Part shown: positions 10,913 through 22,949 of the stretch, one piece after another
Layout of the letters: every line of letters starts with the position of its first letter
Position numbering within the stretch: the first letter of the stretch is position 1
Source: Lepidodermella squamata
Lineage: Eukaryota; Gastrotricha
Length of the DNA: 64,000 nt
Assembly (NCBI GenBank): GCA_047495785.1
Contig: JBLDXI010000040.1
Span: forward strand, 124,001-188,000
Reading direction: 5' to 3'
The notes under the pieces: generated by a model
Seen by the model: only the letters and a program-made list of their open reading frames with translations
The model's database searches: none
What the model was told of the DNA's origin: nothing
Translations under genes and position numbers: made by a program

Positions 10913-12112
10913 AATTCGCTATTTTCTCAAACTTTACTAGCGTTTTACAAAGCGAGGAGTGAGCATTTTATTTCAAAAATTTGTAAATATTTTTCTTTCG
11001 ATTTCAACTTTCAAAAATTGAATTAAAAAATTAGGAAATAACGCGACCTTTTTTGGCGGGAAGTTGATCTTTCTTTCCAAAACCAGGCGCTCCACAGGCT
11101 TTGGAAAGATTTTCCGCGTTAGCGCCCGAAGACGATATTTCTTCGCTCAATAAAAGCATTTTTTCGATGCTAAAATTGAGGTATTTACGAAAATAATTAA
11201 TTTGTCGGAGTTAGGAAACTGACGAATGGCACAAGGTGGGGATGGACTGGTGTGGGGCTATTAAGGATACATAAATATTCAATTCAATTATTACTGATAT
11301 GTTGTGTTCGAGTGGTCGAGTGGCTTTGGTTGTGCTTTTAGAAAGCATAGAAAACTACGAAAGGAGGGTTCGAGCCCACGCCGAAATTTTTTCCCAAAAA
11401 TTTGATAATTATTTTTATGCACAACGATTTCTGCACAATAAAGGACGGATTTTCAGTTGAATTATTTTTCAATTATAGCCGTAATTATTTAATTGGCATG
11501 TCGTATGGCATCGGTATATTAGTATTTCGTAACCTTACCAGCATATTCAAAGAATTAGTTAGCTATTGAAGTTAAAGTCCTCTTTAAGCAGCGAGGAACT
11601 TTTGCACAACGCTTTTAATTAGCATATTCATAGGATAGACCGAATAGCCCCTCAATTTCGCTTTTTGATGCGGCTATTCGGACGCAATTAATTAGACAAA
11701 AGTATGAGTCGGATCGGGGCGTTTTCAATTTTTATGGGTGCCCTAGCGTCTGTAGATTCAGGAAGAATTGGGCGCAGGTCCAGCAAAATTATCTTCGGGT
11801 CCGAGTAATTCAACGCAGAATAGTGGTTAAACTGAGTTAAACTTACACCTGAAAGGTGAACCCGTATCTTCCTAACCAGTAACTCTCAGGTCATGAAATT
11901 GAGCAATGTTGGACTAATATTTTGTATTTTGGATCTACGTGCGATCTACTGAGCTCTCGGTCTACTGATTTTCGTCTGGGGCACCCGTTATTTCGGCCCT
12001 GCCTCATGTTATCGGTAATTACAGTAGCGCGATCTTTCCAAAACTCTTATCTCCTCTTGAAAATTGCAGCTCCAGGATGTGAACCGGGAACTGCAATGAT
12101 TTCGCGATAACG
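10913..12112. other. Gene-free stretch
   Basis: AT-rich. Apart from the tRNA-Leu-like relic at 11305-11388 I see only short inverted fragments (for example GAATAGCC near 11650 with its complement near 11680). No supported exon. Confidence 0.4.
11305..11388 (+). tRNA. tRNA-Leu-like relic
   Basis: Contains an A-box-like TGGTCGAGTGGC, an anticodon arm GTGCT-TTTAGAA-AGCAT with potential anticodon TAG (Leu), an extended variable region as in type II tRNAs, and the B box GGTTCGAGCCC. The acceptor stem pairs poorly and the T-stem has mismatches, so a decayed tRNA or SINE head is more likely than a functional gene. Confidence 0.35.
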
Positions 12113-12329
12113 TCATGTAATAACGAGGTTTGGTGAAAAATGCGCCGGAGAAGAATGTGAATTATTGACGATCATCAAACATGAAAATACTTCATCAAAA
12201 TTTTCATCAAAAATCCACTCTAAAATCCACTTCTTCCATGTGTTTTCCATGGCGGAATCAGGTAACAATGTATTGATTTCTTTAATTAGTCCCCAATCCT
12301 GTTGGCAAACATTGAGATTGTCGATTATT

Positions 12330-13808
12330 GATGATGCACATTTACGGATCCGCGGTGGTTTCCTCCGGTCACTAAAAAGCCGTGAAATGCTAGTTTTCTC
12401 TAACAATTATTTGCTCGCACGCTATTGGTCGATTCAAAAATAAACGCGGGAGTCGCATTAATGCCGCTGCGAAACAAAACAGCCGTCGACTTCACAGATT
12501 CATGGTTAATAATGCAGGACGGCGCAAATACAGGGCCTCATTTTCAGTTGCAGTTAAAATTGTGTTTTTCCTGAGAATAATTGGAACAAATTTCTAAAAA
12601 AATCCGAAATCCAGTGAAATCAATAATTGAAAAAATGAGCAAAGGCTGTGATTTTTTCACCAAAATGTCAACATCTTGCCTTCAACTTCTAGCTGCAAAA
12701 TAAGAATTAGGTAATTGGCAAAAATCACCCAAATCGATCGCCGAAAAAATCAACGAAAATTGTCAAATTGTCAGCGCGGTAAAACTGGACGCAAAATTCA
12801 GCTGAACTCGATAATGAAATTCAAAAGGCTGTTTGTTATTACCACCTTAATCCAGAATACAGCTTTTTACAAGTGGACTGCGAATTTGGAATAATATCAA
12901 TAAATCTCTGATAAAACCGAGATTAAGTTTTTCGTTATTCGAGGTTGAGGTTGTCATTAAAAGTCATTACCGTATGGCAGTTTACGTTCATTCGCGCTGC
13001 TTTCTTGGCTATAGTTTTTTTTCCTGCAGTAGTAATATCACATAGCAATAAAACTTGCTCACGCTATTTTCTGCAACACACAACCATTTCCACACAATAA
13101 TTAATTAGGTCACTACAACACGAATTTATGAATGGCTTGCAGCCATTAGCTCAGTGTACATTGCGATCATTCGAGAAAAATGAACGATAAAATTTAGCCT
13201 TGGAAATGAAAAAATAAGGGTAGCCCTTTCCGCCATTCAATTGCAAATTAAAACTAAAGTGGAGACTAACGATTTAAAGCAGTAAATGAATATTAGGTAA
13301 TTATTTTTAATTTTGCAAAAAGCCCAGGCGTGCATTTTTTTTTCGTGCACAGTGCCTAGTGTGCACGACTGTTACCAGGCCATCGTGCACACGCACTAGG
13401 TCATTCACACATGCTTTAAAAGTTCATTTTTGGCATCAAGTGGTTTAAATTGCTTGCAAATCGAAGCCTTACTTTATTTTCTCCAATAATTTATTGCTAA
13501 TTTTTCGAAATTCTCTCAATATTTATTTATTTCCTTGTGGAGTAATTTTCTCATAAGTCATTTTTTTACAGTTTGTGTGAATGTGGCTCTTAATATTTGC
13601 GTCGGTCTTGACTCTTAACTATAAGCTGCAAGCCACAAATCTGTAAAGTCGACGGCTGTTTTGTTTCACAGTGGCATTAGTGCGGTTCGCGCGTTTATTT
13701 TTGGATTGACCAATAGCGTGCGAGCAAATAATTGTTATGGAAAACTAGCCTTTCACGACTTTTTAGTGGCCGGAGGAAACCACCGCGGATCCGTAAATGT
13801 GCATTGAT
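12330..13808. mobile_element. ~1.5-kb element with ~170-bp terminal inverted repeats
   Basis: The arm at 12330-12500 is the inverse of 13637-13808, sharing ACATTTACGGATCCGCGGTG, CGTGCGAGCAAATAATTG in one sense, GTCGACGGCTGTTTTGTTTC and others, with modest divergence. The interior is AT-rich and has no long open frame, so it is non-autonomous. Long TIRs suggest a Mutator- or foldback-like type; no clean target duplication was found. Confidence 0.65.
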
Positions 13809-14185
13809 GATCATCCAACAGGAAAACGGACTATTTAATCATTAATAAAAACACGAAAAAAAAATCCGTTATTCTCCGACGTATTCCCAGTCAAAAAGGT
13901 TTTAAACTTTATTCAGCCCTAAAAATTGAGGAAGTGATTAATTCCCATTTTGCAGCCCTTCTTTTCTATTTCGTAAGATGAATGAGAAATCCCGCTAGAC
14001 GCTAGATGTCTCAGTCTGGCAAGCGATACATTTCTTCTAGAACCCTCCATTATTTGAACACCGTATCAGTGTCGTAGCTTCTTATCATCGTATGGCAAGA
14101 AACATTGTTGCAGATATTTTCTACCTACTTGTAGAACCAGCTTTATTGCACTTCTTCATTTTGAGAAAAACATTTTAGTTTGGAG

Positions 14186-15054
14186 ATGGCATCACCCTAC
14201 TCATTGCGGTCAATAGCCAGGAGGGCCAGGCAAAGCCCTAAGGGTTTGTTACTTCACGAGAAACTCCTCAGAGACGCTTATGTATGCAGACGCAATGGGT
14301 GTTATCCTTACAACCTCGTCATTATTGTGATTATGTTCATCAGGAATTATTTGAATGCGTGCGGAACAACGATAAGCTGAAATTGATGACGTTACTGGAG
14401 GATAAAAAGCTCGGTCTTAGCTCCAACTGCAGAGACAAAAATGGGTGTCCTTTGCTGTGTACTGCTGCTCGCTCAGGTTACAACGACATTGTGGAGATCC
14501 TTCTCAAGCAATTCGACGCCAATGTCGAGACTAAAGATAAATATGGCAATAGACCTTTGCACGTTGCAGCAATGGGAGGTCACGTCGAGGTTGTGAAGAC
14601 ACTGGCCGGCCAGTTCAGCGCCAATGTCGAGGTTACCGATGAAAAGGGCCGGACACCTTTGCACAAGGCCGCTTGGAGTGGTCACGTCGAGGTGGTAAGG
14701 ACCCTGGCTGGCGAGTTTAACGCCAACGTCGAGGCTAAAGATAAGGATGACGATACACCTCTGCACGATGCAGCCACGGAAGGTCACGTCGAGGTGTTGA
14801 AGGCACTGGCTGGCGAGTTCAACGCCAATGTCGAGGCTGCCAATAAAAAAGGCCACACACCGTTAATCGTCGCAGCGAATCACGGCAGAAACGCATTAGT
14901 CGATACGCTGATCCACGAATTTCGAGTTGATGTCAACGCGGCCTGCAATAAAGGACGAACTGCTCTGCATCACGCTAATAACTGCTATTGGTTTGTTACA
15001 GCCGAGAACAAGCAGAAAACAATTGACATCCTGATGAAAGCGAACGCTAGATAA
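14186..15054 (+). pseudogene. Kinase-deleted paralogue of the pseudokinase-ankyrin gene
   Basis: The promoter-proximal sequence (about 13970-14185) and the first ~45 codons match exon 1 of the other two copies. At about 14325, coding sequence jumps straight into the end of intron 7 (TTGTGATTATGTTCATCAG) and then ankyrin exon 8, so exons 2-7 with the whole kinase core are gone. Exon 1 frame runs into a stop at 14380; the ankyrin frame is open from 14284 to 15054 (six repeats) but in another frame. No donor in exon 1 gives a matching phase. It is either a pseudogene or an ankyrin-only protein started at the ATG at 14284. Confidence 0.7.
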
Positions 15055-15640
15055 TGAATTGGGATTGCTTATTAAATTTTCAAAATGTTCAGAATTTTTT
15101 CAGTTTTTTATAGTCATTTTGGCGTATTTCTCAGAATGAATGTGAATGAATGTGCCCGCGGCTTCGAAGCTCTTGTCACATGGAGCCTTCCATAGCCCGG
15201 ACTGTGAGAATCGCGGCTGTGAATATGAAACAAAATTTTAGTTTAATGCTCTGTCCTTCAAAGTAAATAGGAGAAAGGCCAATACCAAGTGCAAGAACCG
15301 CGGCCGCTTTCTATTAAAGGTTGTATTCAATTGTTTGTTAATTTCTTATAGATATTCAGGTTGGCCTTTTCTCGGGCTTTCGAACGGTAACCCGATCAGG
15401 TCGTCTCCTTCTTGCTACCTCCGAGATATCCTAATATGCGTAAGTCGTCCCTATTCTGGCATGTCAAAGTGACCCCCTACTGGAAAATTCAACCTTCCTC
15501 GACGCAATCAGCCCTAACTTGCAATTATTTGGTTTTTGAATGAACCTAAATTAAGGAAGATGAAAGTCGGTCTTTTAGCTAAGAAATCCTGTCAATTAGG
15601 GCATACTGCTGTGGGTATCCAGGACTACGTAGAACATTAT
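15055..15640. other. 3' flank of the kinase-deleted copy, no gene
   Basis: Shares CTTCGAAGCTCTTG and GAATCGCGG-type blocks with 23990-24090, so it is part of the duplicated unit. No exon recognised. Confidence 0.4.
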
Positions 15641-15964
15641 TAGCATCGGAAATGATGAGCACACGTCAATATTATTTTATTTTCCAAAAATTCGCTTGGT
15701 GTCATAATAGCGCACAAAAAAACGAGGTCACGGCATGAGAAAAATGGCTGATTTTTTTGAAAAATCGCATATTACGCAAAATCAACAACAACAAAGTCTT
15801 CCACCATATCGAAAACTGCTCCAATTCGCAGATCTGAGCAATAAAAACACAGAGAAGAAAAATTACATTTTTCGCCGAAAAGAAATAAATCGCATTTTTC
15901 AACAAATAATAATAATTCGAGAAATAATTATAGTAATAAATTTACTAATTAATTTTTTTGTGCA

Positions 15965-18266
15965 TCACCGGCAGTAACTGACAACGGCACTTCGACTGCT
16001 GCGTATCGATTCCTCGTAACTAGGCGGAGCTTCCTCGCCGATCATCGGGAACGGCTGAACCGGCGCTGAAGCGACCATCATCAACGTATTCGCCGACGAA
16101 GTTGACCCAAATCGCAGCTGATGACTCACATTATGAGTTGACACACTGTTATGCCGTCGGTTATTATTATTGCTATGTCGATGAGGCCGATGGCTTGGTG
16201 GTACAGTGCTCCCTCGATAAAAGCACTGGGTCGGGAGCCAGACCCGGTCTTTAAACAAGGGAAAGCTATAACGAGGGCTGTAATTGAATGCAGAAGCTAA
16301 AAATAGACCGTTTCTACGCCTTAGGACAGTTGCCATGCCAACGCGCAGAAAGAGACGGACACGGATTACGTGTCATTACAATTTTCGCTCGCTGAAGGCT
16401 GTGAAACAGTAACACTATGAATTGTAAGTTCGTCGCCAAGTTTTTATTCTTATTTGCCAGGGCGGCTTTGATTTGACTGGTTGGCCTTGTTTTTATACTC
16501 CGATTTCAAGTCCTGCCTGGGGTTGACGAACTCAGAATAAAAAAAACCTGGAATCTCATTATTTCAATTTACTTAAAAAATGCCAAGCTCGTCCGATTTC
16601 GCAAACAAATTTCATTTGAAATAGCAGCATAAAAATTCAATCACCTTGGTCAAGATTGACCAGAATACTGAATAAATCACCAACAAATTCAGCCAAACAT
16701 TCTCAAGTGTTCAATCCAGAACTCGCCTAAAACTCGTAGAGTTATTTAAAAAATAATATCATGAAATTTGAAACAATTAGGATGAATAATGTATTTTCGA
16801 CAATTTTTTCGCGGTTAACCTGACTTTTTCTTTTTTAAATTCATCGAATGAATGGCATTGAGCAATCACGGACCGATTTCAAGGCATAAGACGTGGTTCC
16901 GTCAAGAGGGAAGAGGGAACAAGAGGGTGTTTAGATTGAATGGAATAAATTTGTATCTTCTCAGGCGTGATCTCGTTTTCATTCGACTGGCCTGTTAAGA
17001 TCAGAGCAAGGTAACAAAATCGGGCAGAAGCTCCCGCCGCCCCTCCTCGGGATGTTGCGATTTTCAAAGTCAAAATTGAATGATTAAAAGTTGTGAAAAA
17101 ACCCGTAAAATGAAATCGTAGAGTAGTGGCAGCCATTTTCATGTTAGGTCAGGCCTATCAACTATCGAAAATCGGCTAATAATTCCAATAACTCAGGACA
17201 ACTGGAACGAATGAAATCGGTCTAATTTTATGAGAATGAATCCATGTATCGAAATTAAAATAAATCTTAAAACAAGGACATGATTCTTCATGATTACGCA
17301 ACACGGCTGGGAACAAAATTAGGATGTTTCAGTTTCCTCAAAAACACGATTTATATCCCAATTTGATCATGCTAATAATGCTGGTAAATGTCAAGAGATT
17401 TTCTGGCCGGGAAAAAGCTAAAAAATGAAAAATCATGCAATTCAGATGGGTCTTTAAGTTGATCAGCAATTGACGTGAGGAAAAATCTGCAAATCAAGGA
17501 GATAGAAGATTGAAGGGCATTTTTATAGTTATTGAAATGAATTGCTGACTATGTCTGATAAACTGGCGTAATTTCTGATGAAAAAGTTCAACAAAAAAAC
17601 AAGACGACTTGAGTGGGAGCTAATCCACACACTCTGTTGCATAATCAAAGCCATTTCAAAGCCACAAGAACAGCTTAATGCACTGATGATCTTTCAACTC
17701 GTTTGAACTAAACTTGAAATAACTGGATCTCTCAAAACCACGACAACGCGCCGCTAGGTTTCTAGGAACGCTTTATTATTTTATATTTTCACGCTTAATT
17801 ATTTAAATCTATCAAATAATTATTTTTTCTTTCATTAAAAATTTACAACTAATTTATTTAGCAGGGTCCAAAATTGCGGTCTACAAACGAGGGAGTTCTT
17901 TTAAGGAGGGTGCCACTAACGAGGGAGCACTGTACCACGCTGGTACCAAGTGATGGCGTCGAACTAGAGGCACTTTGTCCCATTAAATTACCCGGCAGTA
18001 GCACGACCGGTTTCGGTGATAATTGAATCGAATTCGCGAATTCAACCGCCTCAAGCATTGAACTGCTGTAATTAGGCGGCGCGACCTCGACCAGGCTGAT
18101 TTCGCGGTTATTATTATGTAAAATTCGCGTTCGATTGCTGATGTGGCGATGCCGCCGCACCTTTTTGCGCCGTTTGCAGATCAGGCACAGTAGAATACCG
18201 ACAATGGCCCATGCGCGTAGGATGGACATGCAGGCCCTACTCATCCTACTCATTGCCCTATTCGCC
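15965..18266 (-). pseudogene. PPxY membrane protein copy B, split by a transposon and partly inverted
   Basis: Two parts match the intact gene at 47088-47657. The C-terminal part, with PPSYEES, is 15965-16201; the middle part, from the membrane segment to the PPNY region, is 17935-18219. A 1729-bp element (16204-17932) separates them. In addition, the N-terminal coding stretch lies in the opposite orientation at about 18220-18266, so the sense-strand start and first part of the membrane segment are lost. Non-functional as a full protein. Lies just downstream of the kinase-deleted ankyrin copy. Confidence 0.8.
16204..17932. mobile_element. Pogo/Tigger-like Tc1-mariner element, non-autonomous
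   Basis: The ends CAGTGCTCCCTCG and CGAGGGAGCACTG form a 13-base perfect inverted repeat, with related CTCCCTCGTT blocks just inside. It is flanked by TA on both sides (16202-16203 and 17933-17934), a single TA being present at the same place in the intact host gene, which proves the TA target duplication. CAGT ends and CTCG blocks are typical of pogo-like elements. No transposase frame is preserved in 1.7 kb. Confidence 0.8.
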
Positions 18267-18309
18267 CATAATTATGAGAAAGGTGGCTGGCTGGGGCGGT
18301 TGCGATGCC

Positions 18310-18745
18310 GTGATGATTTGCTGCCAAGCTTCGTCACTCGCACCAATTTTCGGGGATTTTTTTTTCGGAAATAAAACCAATTATTGAGGCCGTAGTTATC
18401 AAATCGGGTGATAACAATTCTGATTTGAAAAATTTCCGAAGGAATGAAATGAAACACATTTGTCAGGTTATACTACCTGAACCTTTCATTCATTAGTGAT
18501 TCCTCAGTCGGAAAGGCTATTCCTAATATGGTTTTATGTTTTATGACACATTATAGTCCATACTTCAACCTTTTTTCAGCCGCCTGGCTATAGCGGCTGA
18601 CTGCTGCATGAAAGGTTAAGGCAGTTAAACCTGGCAAGCCTTTTAGTGGCTGCTCATATCAACTTATTGGCTTGATTAAAGTGATAATCAGGGCTGTGAT
18701 CGAGGGGAAATTGTAAAATTGCAAGTTTTGTTACGCATCACTTTC
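18310..18745. repeat. Upstream flank of copy B
   Basis: Close copy of 8460-8890 upstream of copy A. Noncoding part of the duplicated unit; ends at GCAAGTTTTGTTACGCATCA. Confidence 0.55.
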
Positions 18746-18835
18746 GAGCCAGTTACAGCGACAAGCGACAACATCCATTGTTTTCGAGTGACGTCGCCAG
18801 CTGTTACGCAACGCTTTTGTTAGACGCGCGACAGA

Positions 18836-19010
18836 TCGCCCAGTCTGTGAACACCCTGGCGCCAGCGACACTGATGCGACACACGCGACTCACGCGACAC
18901 CGTCGAGGCTGTGAACACCCTAGCGATAATCGCGCGCGACATTCTTATTGTCGGGTCGCCACCCTGTCGTGTCGCCCTGTCGCCGAGTCTGTGAACCCAC
19001 CTTGAGGTTT
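18836..19010. repeat. Three direct repeats in a GC-rich block
   Basis: The core KCTGTGAACMCCCT occurs at about 18842, 18909 and 18988, embedded in CGCGACA-rich sequence. The sharp composition change from the AT-rich surroundings suggests a MITE fragment. No gene seen; the remaining stretch to 20160 also lacks supported exons apart from the promoter region of the next gene. Confidence 0.4.
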
Positions 19011-19939
19011 CCATTCATTCGAGGATGGGGCATGGGACCATCCACCAGGTCTGAAAATCGCTCCTTTGCAGCAGACGTTCTACTTGTGAATTTCAGAAAA
19101 TCATGATAAATTCGCCAAACCCCTTTTCACCTGTTAAGTCGATGATATTTTAGGAGCTTTATTGCGTGCAAATCGAGATTACCTCGTTTATCCGTTTTTG
19201 GAATTGTTGAAGGTTTGATTTTTCCAGATTAATATTAAGGGTTCATAATTACGGGAAATATACAGAAAGAGCACCCTTGGTTTTTTTCAAAAAATAAACG
19301 GAAAGTACGGAAAAATTGGTTACAGGCAATTCCAAAGTGAATCTTTAATCTTAAATTCTTAAGTTTTGAGTTTTAATATGGAATGAGACCGAATTAGGCG
19401 TCATTTCGGAAAGCGAAAGGATTTATTGAAAAGCCATGGATGGTGGTGGGTAGTCGTAGAAAGCCGTGGAAACCGATGGAAACCGCACGAATTCAATCGG
19501 AAGTCGTGCAATTATAAGCGCGAGCGGTTGCGCAACAAAATCGCGACCGAAAGCCGTGGAACGCGCGAGTGGGTGCGTGGTGAGCGCGTGGGTTCAGCAG
19601 GGTAATTATCGAATTTTCAGACTAAGGTTTGATTTCTTCGGGTTTTCTTGCCTGACCTCTCGAGATCTGGCAGCAAATAGAGCGCCATTATTATCGATAA
19701 CAATGTTCTTTTCTGGAATAGGCGGATTTTAGAAACTAATTTGCGCCATCGGATCAGCCCTGGTCGGCTCGGACACATGAGATCTCTGAAATAACCCGCA
19801 AATATACCTCCGAGGCTTCCAGGCGCGGTCTTTTCCAGAATAACACGCTCTGTTCCCAAAATAAGCTCTTTCATTTTGGCTGTGTCCACTCCTCAGAATT
19901 ACCGGAGAGGAGGCGGTGAAAGGTTTATTTTTAAGCCGT

Positions 19940-20171
19940 GGAAATTACGGAAGATAACTGACAAGTTCTTATACTATCAGCCCTTGTTTTCCATTTTGCA
20001 AGACGAATAACGAAAATCCGTCACCATATCAGTGGCACAAGTTGGAAAGAAGCATTCGCCCGCGCTAGCTCCTTATCATCGCAACTAACGGCAAGAACCA
20101 TTGCTGCTGATATTGTCTACTTACTAACACTTACTTAGAACTTACATAGAAATTTATTTAACTGCTTGGAG
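19940..20171 (+). promoter_or_regulatory. Upstream region conserved among ankyrin paralogues
   Basis: Blocks such as CCATATCAGTGGCAC, GCTCCTTATCATCG, GGCAAGAACCATTG and GATATTGTCTACTTACTA align with 13960-14185 upstream of the kinase-deleted copy, showing that the promoter was duplicated with the gene. No canonical TATA box close to the ATG. Confidence 0.45.
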
Positions 20172-22949
20172 ATGGCATCGCCCTACTCGTTCCGATCAAT
20201 AGCCGAGTTCACGGACTTCAAGAGTTTGTTATTGACCGAGAAACACCTCAGAAACGCATATTTATGCAGACGCAATGAGTGTTACCCTTACCAGTTCGTC
20301 ATTAAACAAGCTAATCTGACCAAGCTGCAGAGGGAATACGACCAAAACTTTGAAACAATTAGCCGACTTCTTCGCGAAAAGGTAAAATTTTCCATTAATT
20401 CCATAAATTTTAGTAGTAATTGAGAAATGGAATCAAGAAATCCAATTTTGTTGAGACTACAGATGTCGTAGCAAATTTTAATCATGTTTTCAGGAATTGA
20501 CAATGCTAACAATTGGCCACCCAAACATTGTCCGAGTATTTGGCTCGTTCAAAGGTTCGCATGTATGCCCTCACGTAAAAATCAATCTCTAAACTGTAAT
20601 TCAGAAGAATATTCGGGTATTGACGTTGCCTCTTCTGACCACTTGGTGATGGAGTATTGCGGGGGCGGAAGTTTCGAAACTCTGATCAAAACTAAGGGCG
20701 AACCGATTCGCGAATTTATGCTTCGAAGTTGGTCTCGCCAGCTCGTTTCAGCTTTGGATTATCTACACAAGCAAGACATTGTCCATGGCAACATTAAGCC
20801 AAGCAACATCCTACTATCGACGAATCAAGGCACCGTGAAATTGGCTGAGTTGGGAATAATCGAAACCTTTGACACGTAAAGCCATCATATTTTATAATTT
20901 AAATATATTTTAGCCATAATTTTTCAGAAAATCAAAAACGATATCTCTATTGCAAGAAATGCGCGGCTACTCGCCTCCTGAAGTATGGAACGGTGCGCCT
21001 TGGTCACAAGCCAGTGACGTCTGGTCGCTGGGTGTTACGCTGTACGAACTCACGAACGGCAAAAAACCGGTTTGACAATGAGTTAACGTTGAAATCAAGC
21101 CTAATTTATTTTATTTAGTTCGAACCAATGGACACAATCGAGACGTAAGTCGATTAATTGCTTCTATTCATTTATTTTCATATTTTCTCATGTGCGGAGA
21201 AGGGAGTAGGGGTACAGGGGTCGAGAGGTTCAGGCGTGGCAACCTTAAAAACCACAGGGGGACCCTTTCGTCAGGTAAATTCGAGGCTGAAATAATCCAC
21301 AATACCCTTCACCTCGGATATCCGATTTTATCCAATGCTCACAGGATTCAATCTGAAACTACTCAATTTCGCTTTGTTTAGACATGAAGCTCGAAAGTTC
21401 GACGAGTCTCGCGGTTATTCAACATGTGTCAGCGAATTTGTAATGGCCATGCTCACGAGAAACCCTAAGGTTCGACCGAGCATTGATAAGTACATGAAAA
21501 TGTCCTTTCTACTGAACGCACCGGTGAGAGAGAATAATATGGAGGTGAGATTTTTAGCCATATCCTTGCCATATCAGAATGTATATTACCATGTGGCTTC
21601 TTCCTCTGTTCTTCAGGCGGACTTGTCCACGCCCGCAACACCACAACCAGATGCAGAGGCTGTTCAGGTATTGAATTAGGCATCGTCGATGGCTTGATTA
21701 TGATTATATTTATCAGGCGTTATTTGACTGCGTGCGGAACAACGACAAGTTTAAATTAACGAAGCTACTGGAGGATCAGCAGCTCGGTCTTAGCTCCAAC
21801 TGCAGAGACACAAAAGGTTGTCCTTTGCTGTGTATTGCTGCTCGCTCAGGCTACAACGACATTGTCGAGATCCTTCTCACGCAATTCCAAGCAAATATCG
21901 AGGCTACCAATAAAAATGATGGTCGTACACCTCTGCACGACGCAGCTTGGAATGGCCACGTCGAGGTGGTGAATACGCTGGCTGGCCAGTTTGGCGCCAA
22001 TGTCGAGGCTACCAATGAATATGACGATACACCTTTGTACGATGCCGCTTCTCGTGGCCACGTCAATGTGGTGATGACACTGGCTGGCCAGTTCAACGCC
22101 AATGTCGAGGCTACAAGTAGAGGTGGATATACACCTTTGCACATCGCAGCCTATTATGGCTACGCCGAGGTGGTGAGGATACTGGCTGGCCAGTTCAACG
22201 CCAATGTCGAGGCTACCACATTTCATGGCAATACACCTTTGCACGAGGCCGCTTCTCATGGCCACGTCGAGGTGGTGAAGATACTGGCTGGAGATTTTTT
22301 CGCCAATGTCGAGGCTACCGATAGAACTGGCAATACACCTTTGCACGAGGCCGCTTCTCATGGCCACGTCGAAGTGGTGAAGACACTGGCTGACCAGTTT
22401 AACGCCAATATCGAGGCTGAAGGTACAGATGGCCATACACCTTTGCACATCGCAGCATGTAATGGCCACGCCGAGGTGGTGAAGACACTGGCAGGCCAGT
22501 TTAACGCCAAGATCGAGGCTATCAATAGATATGGCAATACGCCTTTGCACGAGGCCGCTTCTCATGGCCACTTCAATGTGGTGATGACACTGTGTGTTAA
22601 GTTTCGCGTCAATGTTAATGTCGAGGCTAAAGATGAATATCAGGGCAATACACCTTTGCACGACGCAGCTTTGAATGGCCACGTCGATGTGGTCGAGGCA
22701 CTGGCTGGCCAGTTCAGAGCCAATGTCGAGGCTACCGATAAAGATGACTGGACACCAATAATGGTCGCAGCTTATCATGGCAAACACGCAGTAGTCGATG
22801 CGCTGGTCAATAAATATCGTGCAAACGTCAATAAGGCCTGCAATGAAGGACGAACTGCTCTGTATTACGCTAAAAACTGCTTTCAGCGTGTTAAAGCCAA
22901 TGACAAGCGGAAAACAATTGACATCCTGATAAATGCGAACGCAATATAA
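20172..22949 (+). CDS. NEK-like pseudokinase with 11 ankyrin repeats, complete paralogue
   Basis: Exons: 20172-20381, 20494-20554, 20605-20875, 20928-21069, 21119-21144, 21382-21544, 21617-21667, 21717-22949; phases agree and give 718 residues. The ATG is chosen because the same MASPYS start occurs in the 14186 copy. Kinase-like region, residues 1-290: K45 in VIKQANL, HPNIVRVFG, LVMEYCGGGSFETL, H151-G152-N153 in place of HRD, E172-L-G in place of DFG, then SPPEVW, SDVWSLGVTLYEL and VRPSIDK. NEK kinases share the YPYxxVIK and KxPFE features. Loss of both catalytic aspartates and of the glycine loop means it should not phosphorylate. Residues about 309-718 are 11 ankyrin repeats (GNTPLHEAASHGHVEVVK type). 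The exon 6 end at 21544 rather than 21525 is the least certain junction. Confidence 0.85.

Noticed and set aside
21846-22787. Long antisense open frame across the ankyrin exon
   Set aside because: It is a shadow produced by the 99-base ankyrin periodicity; the residues merely mirror the sense repeats and similar shadows occur in all three copies.
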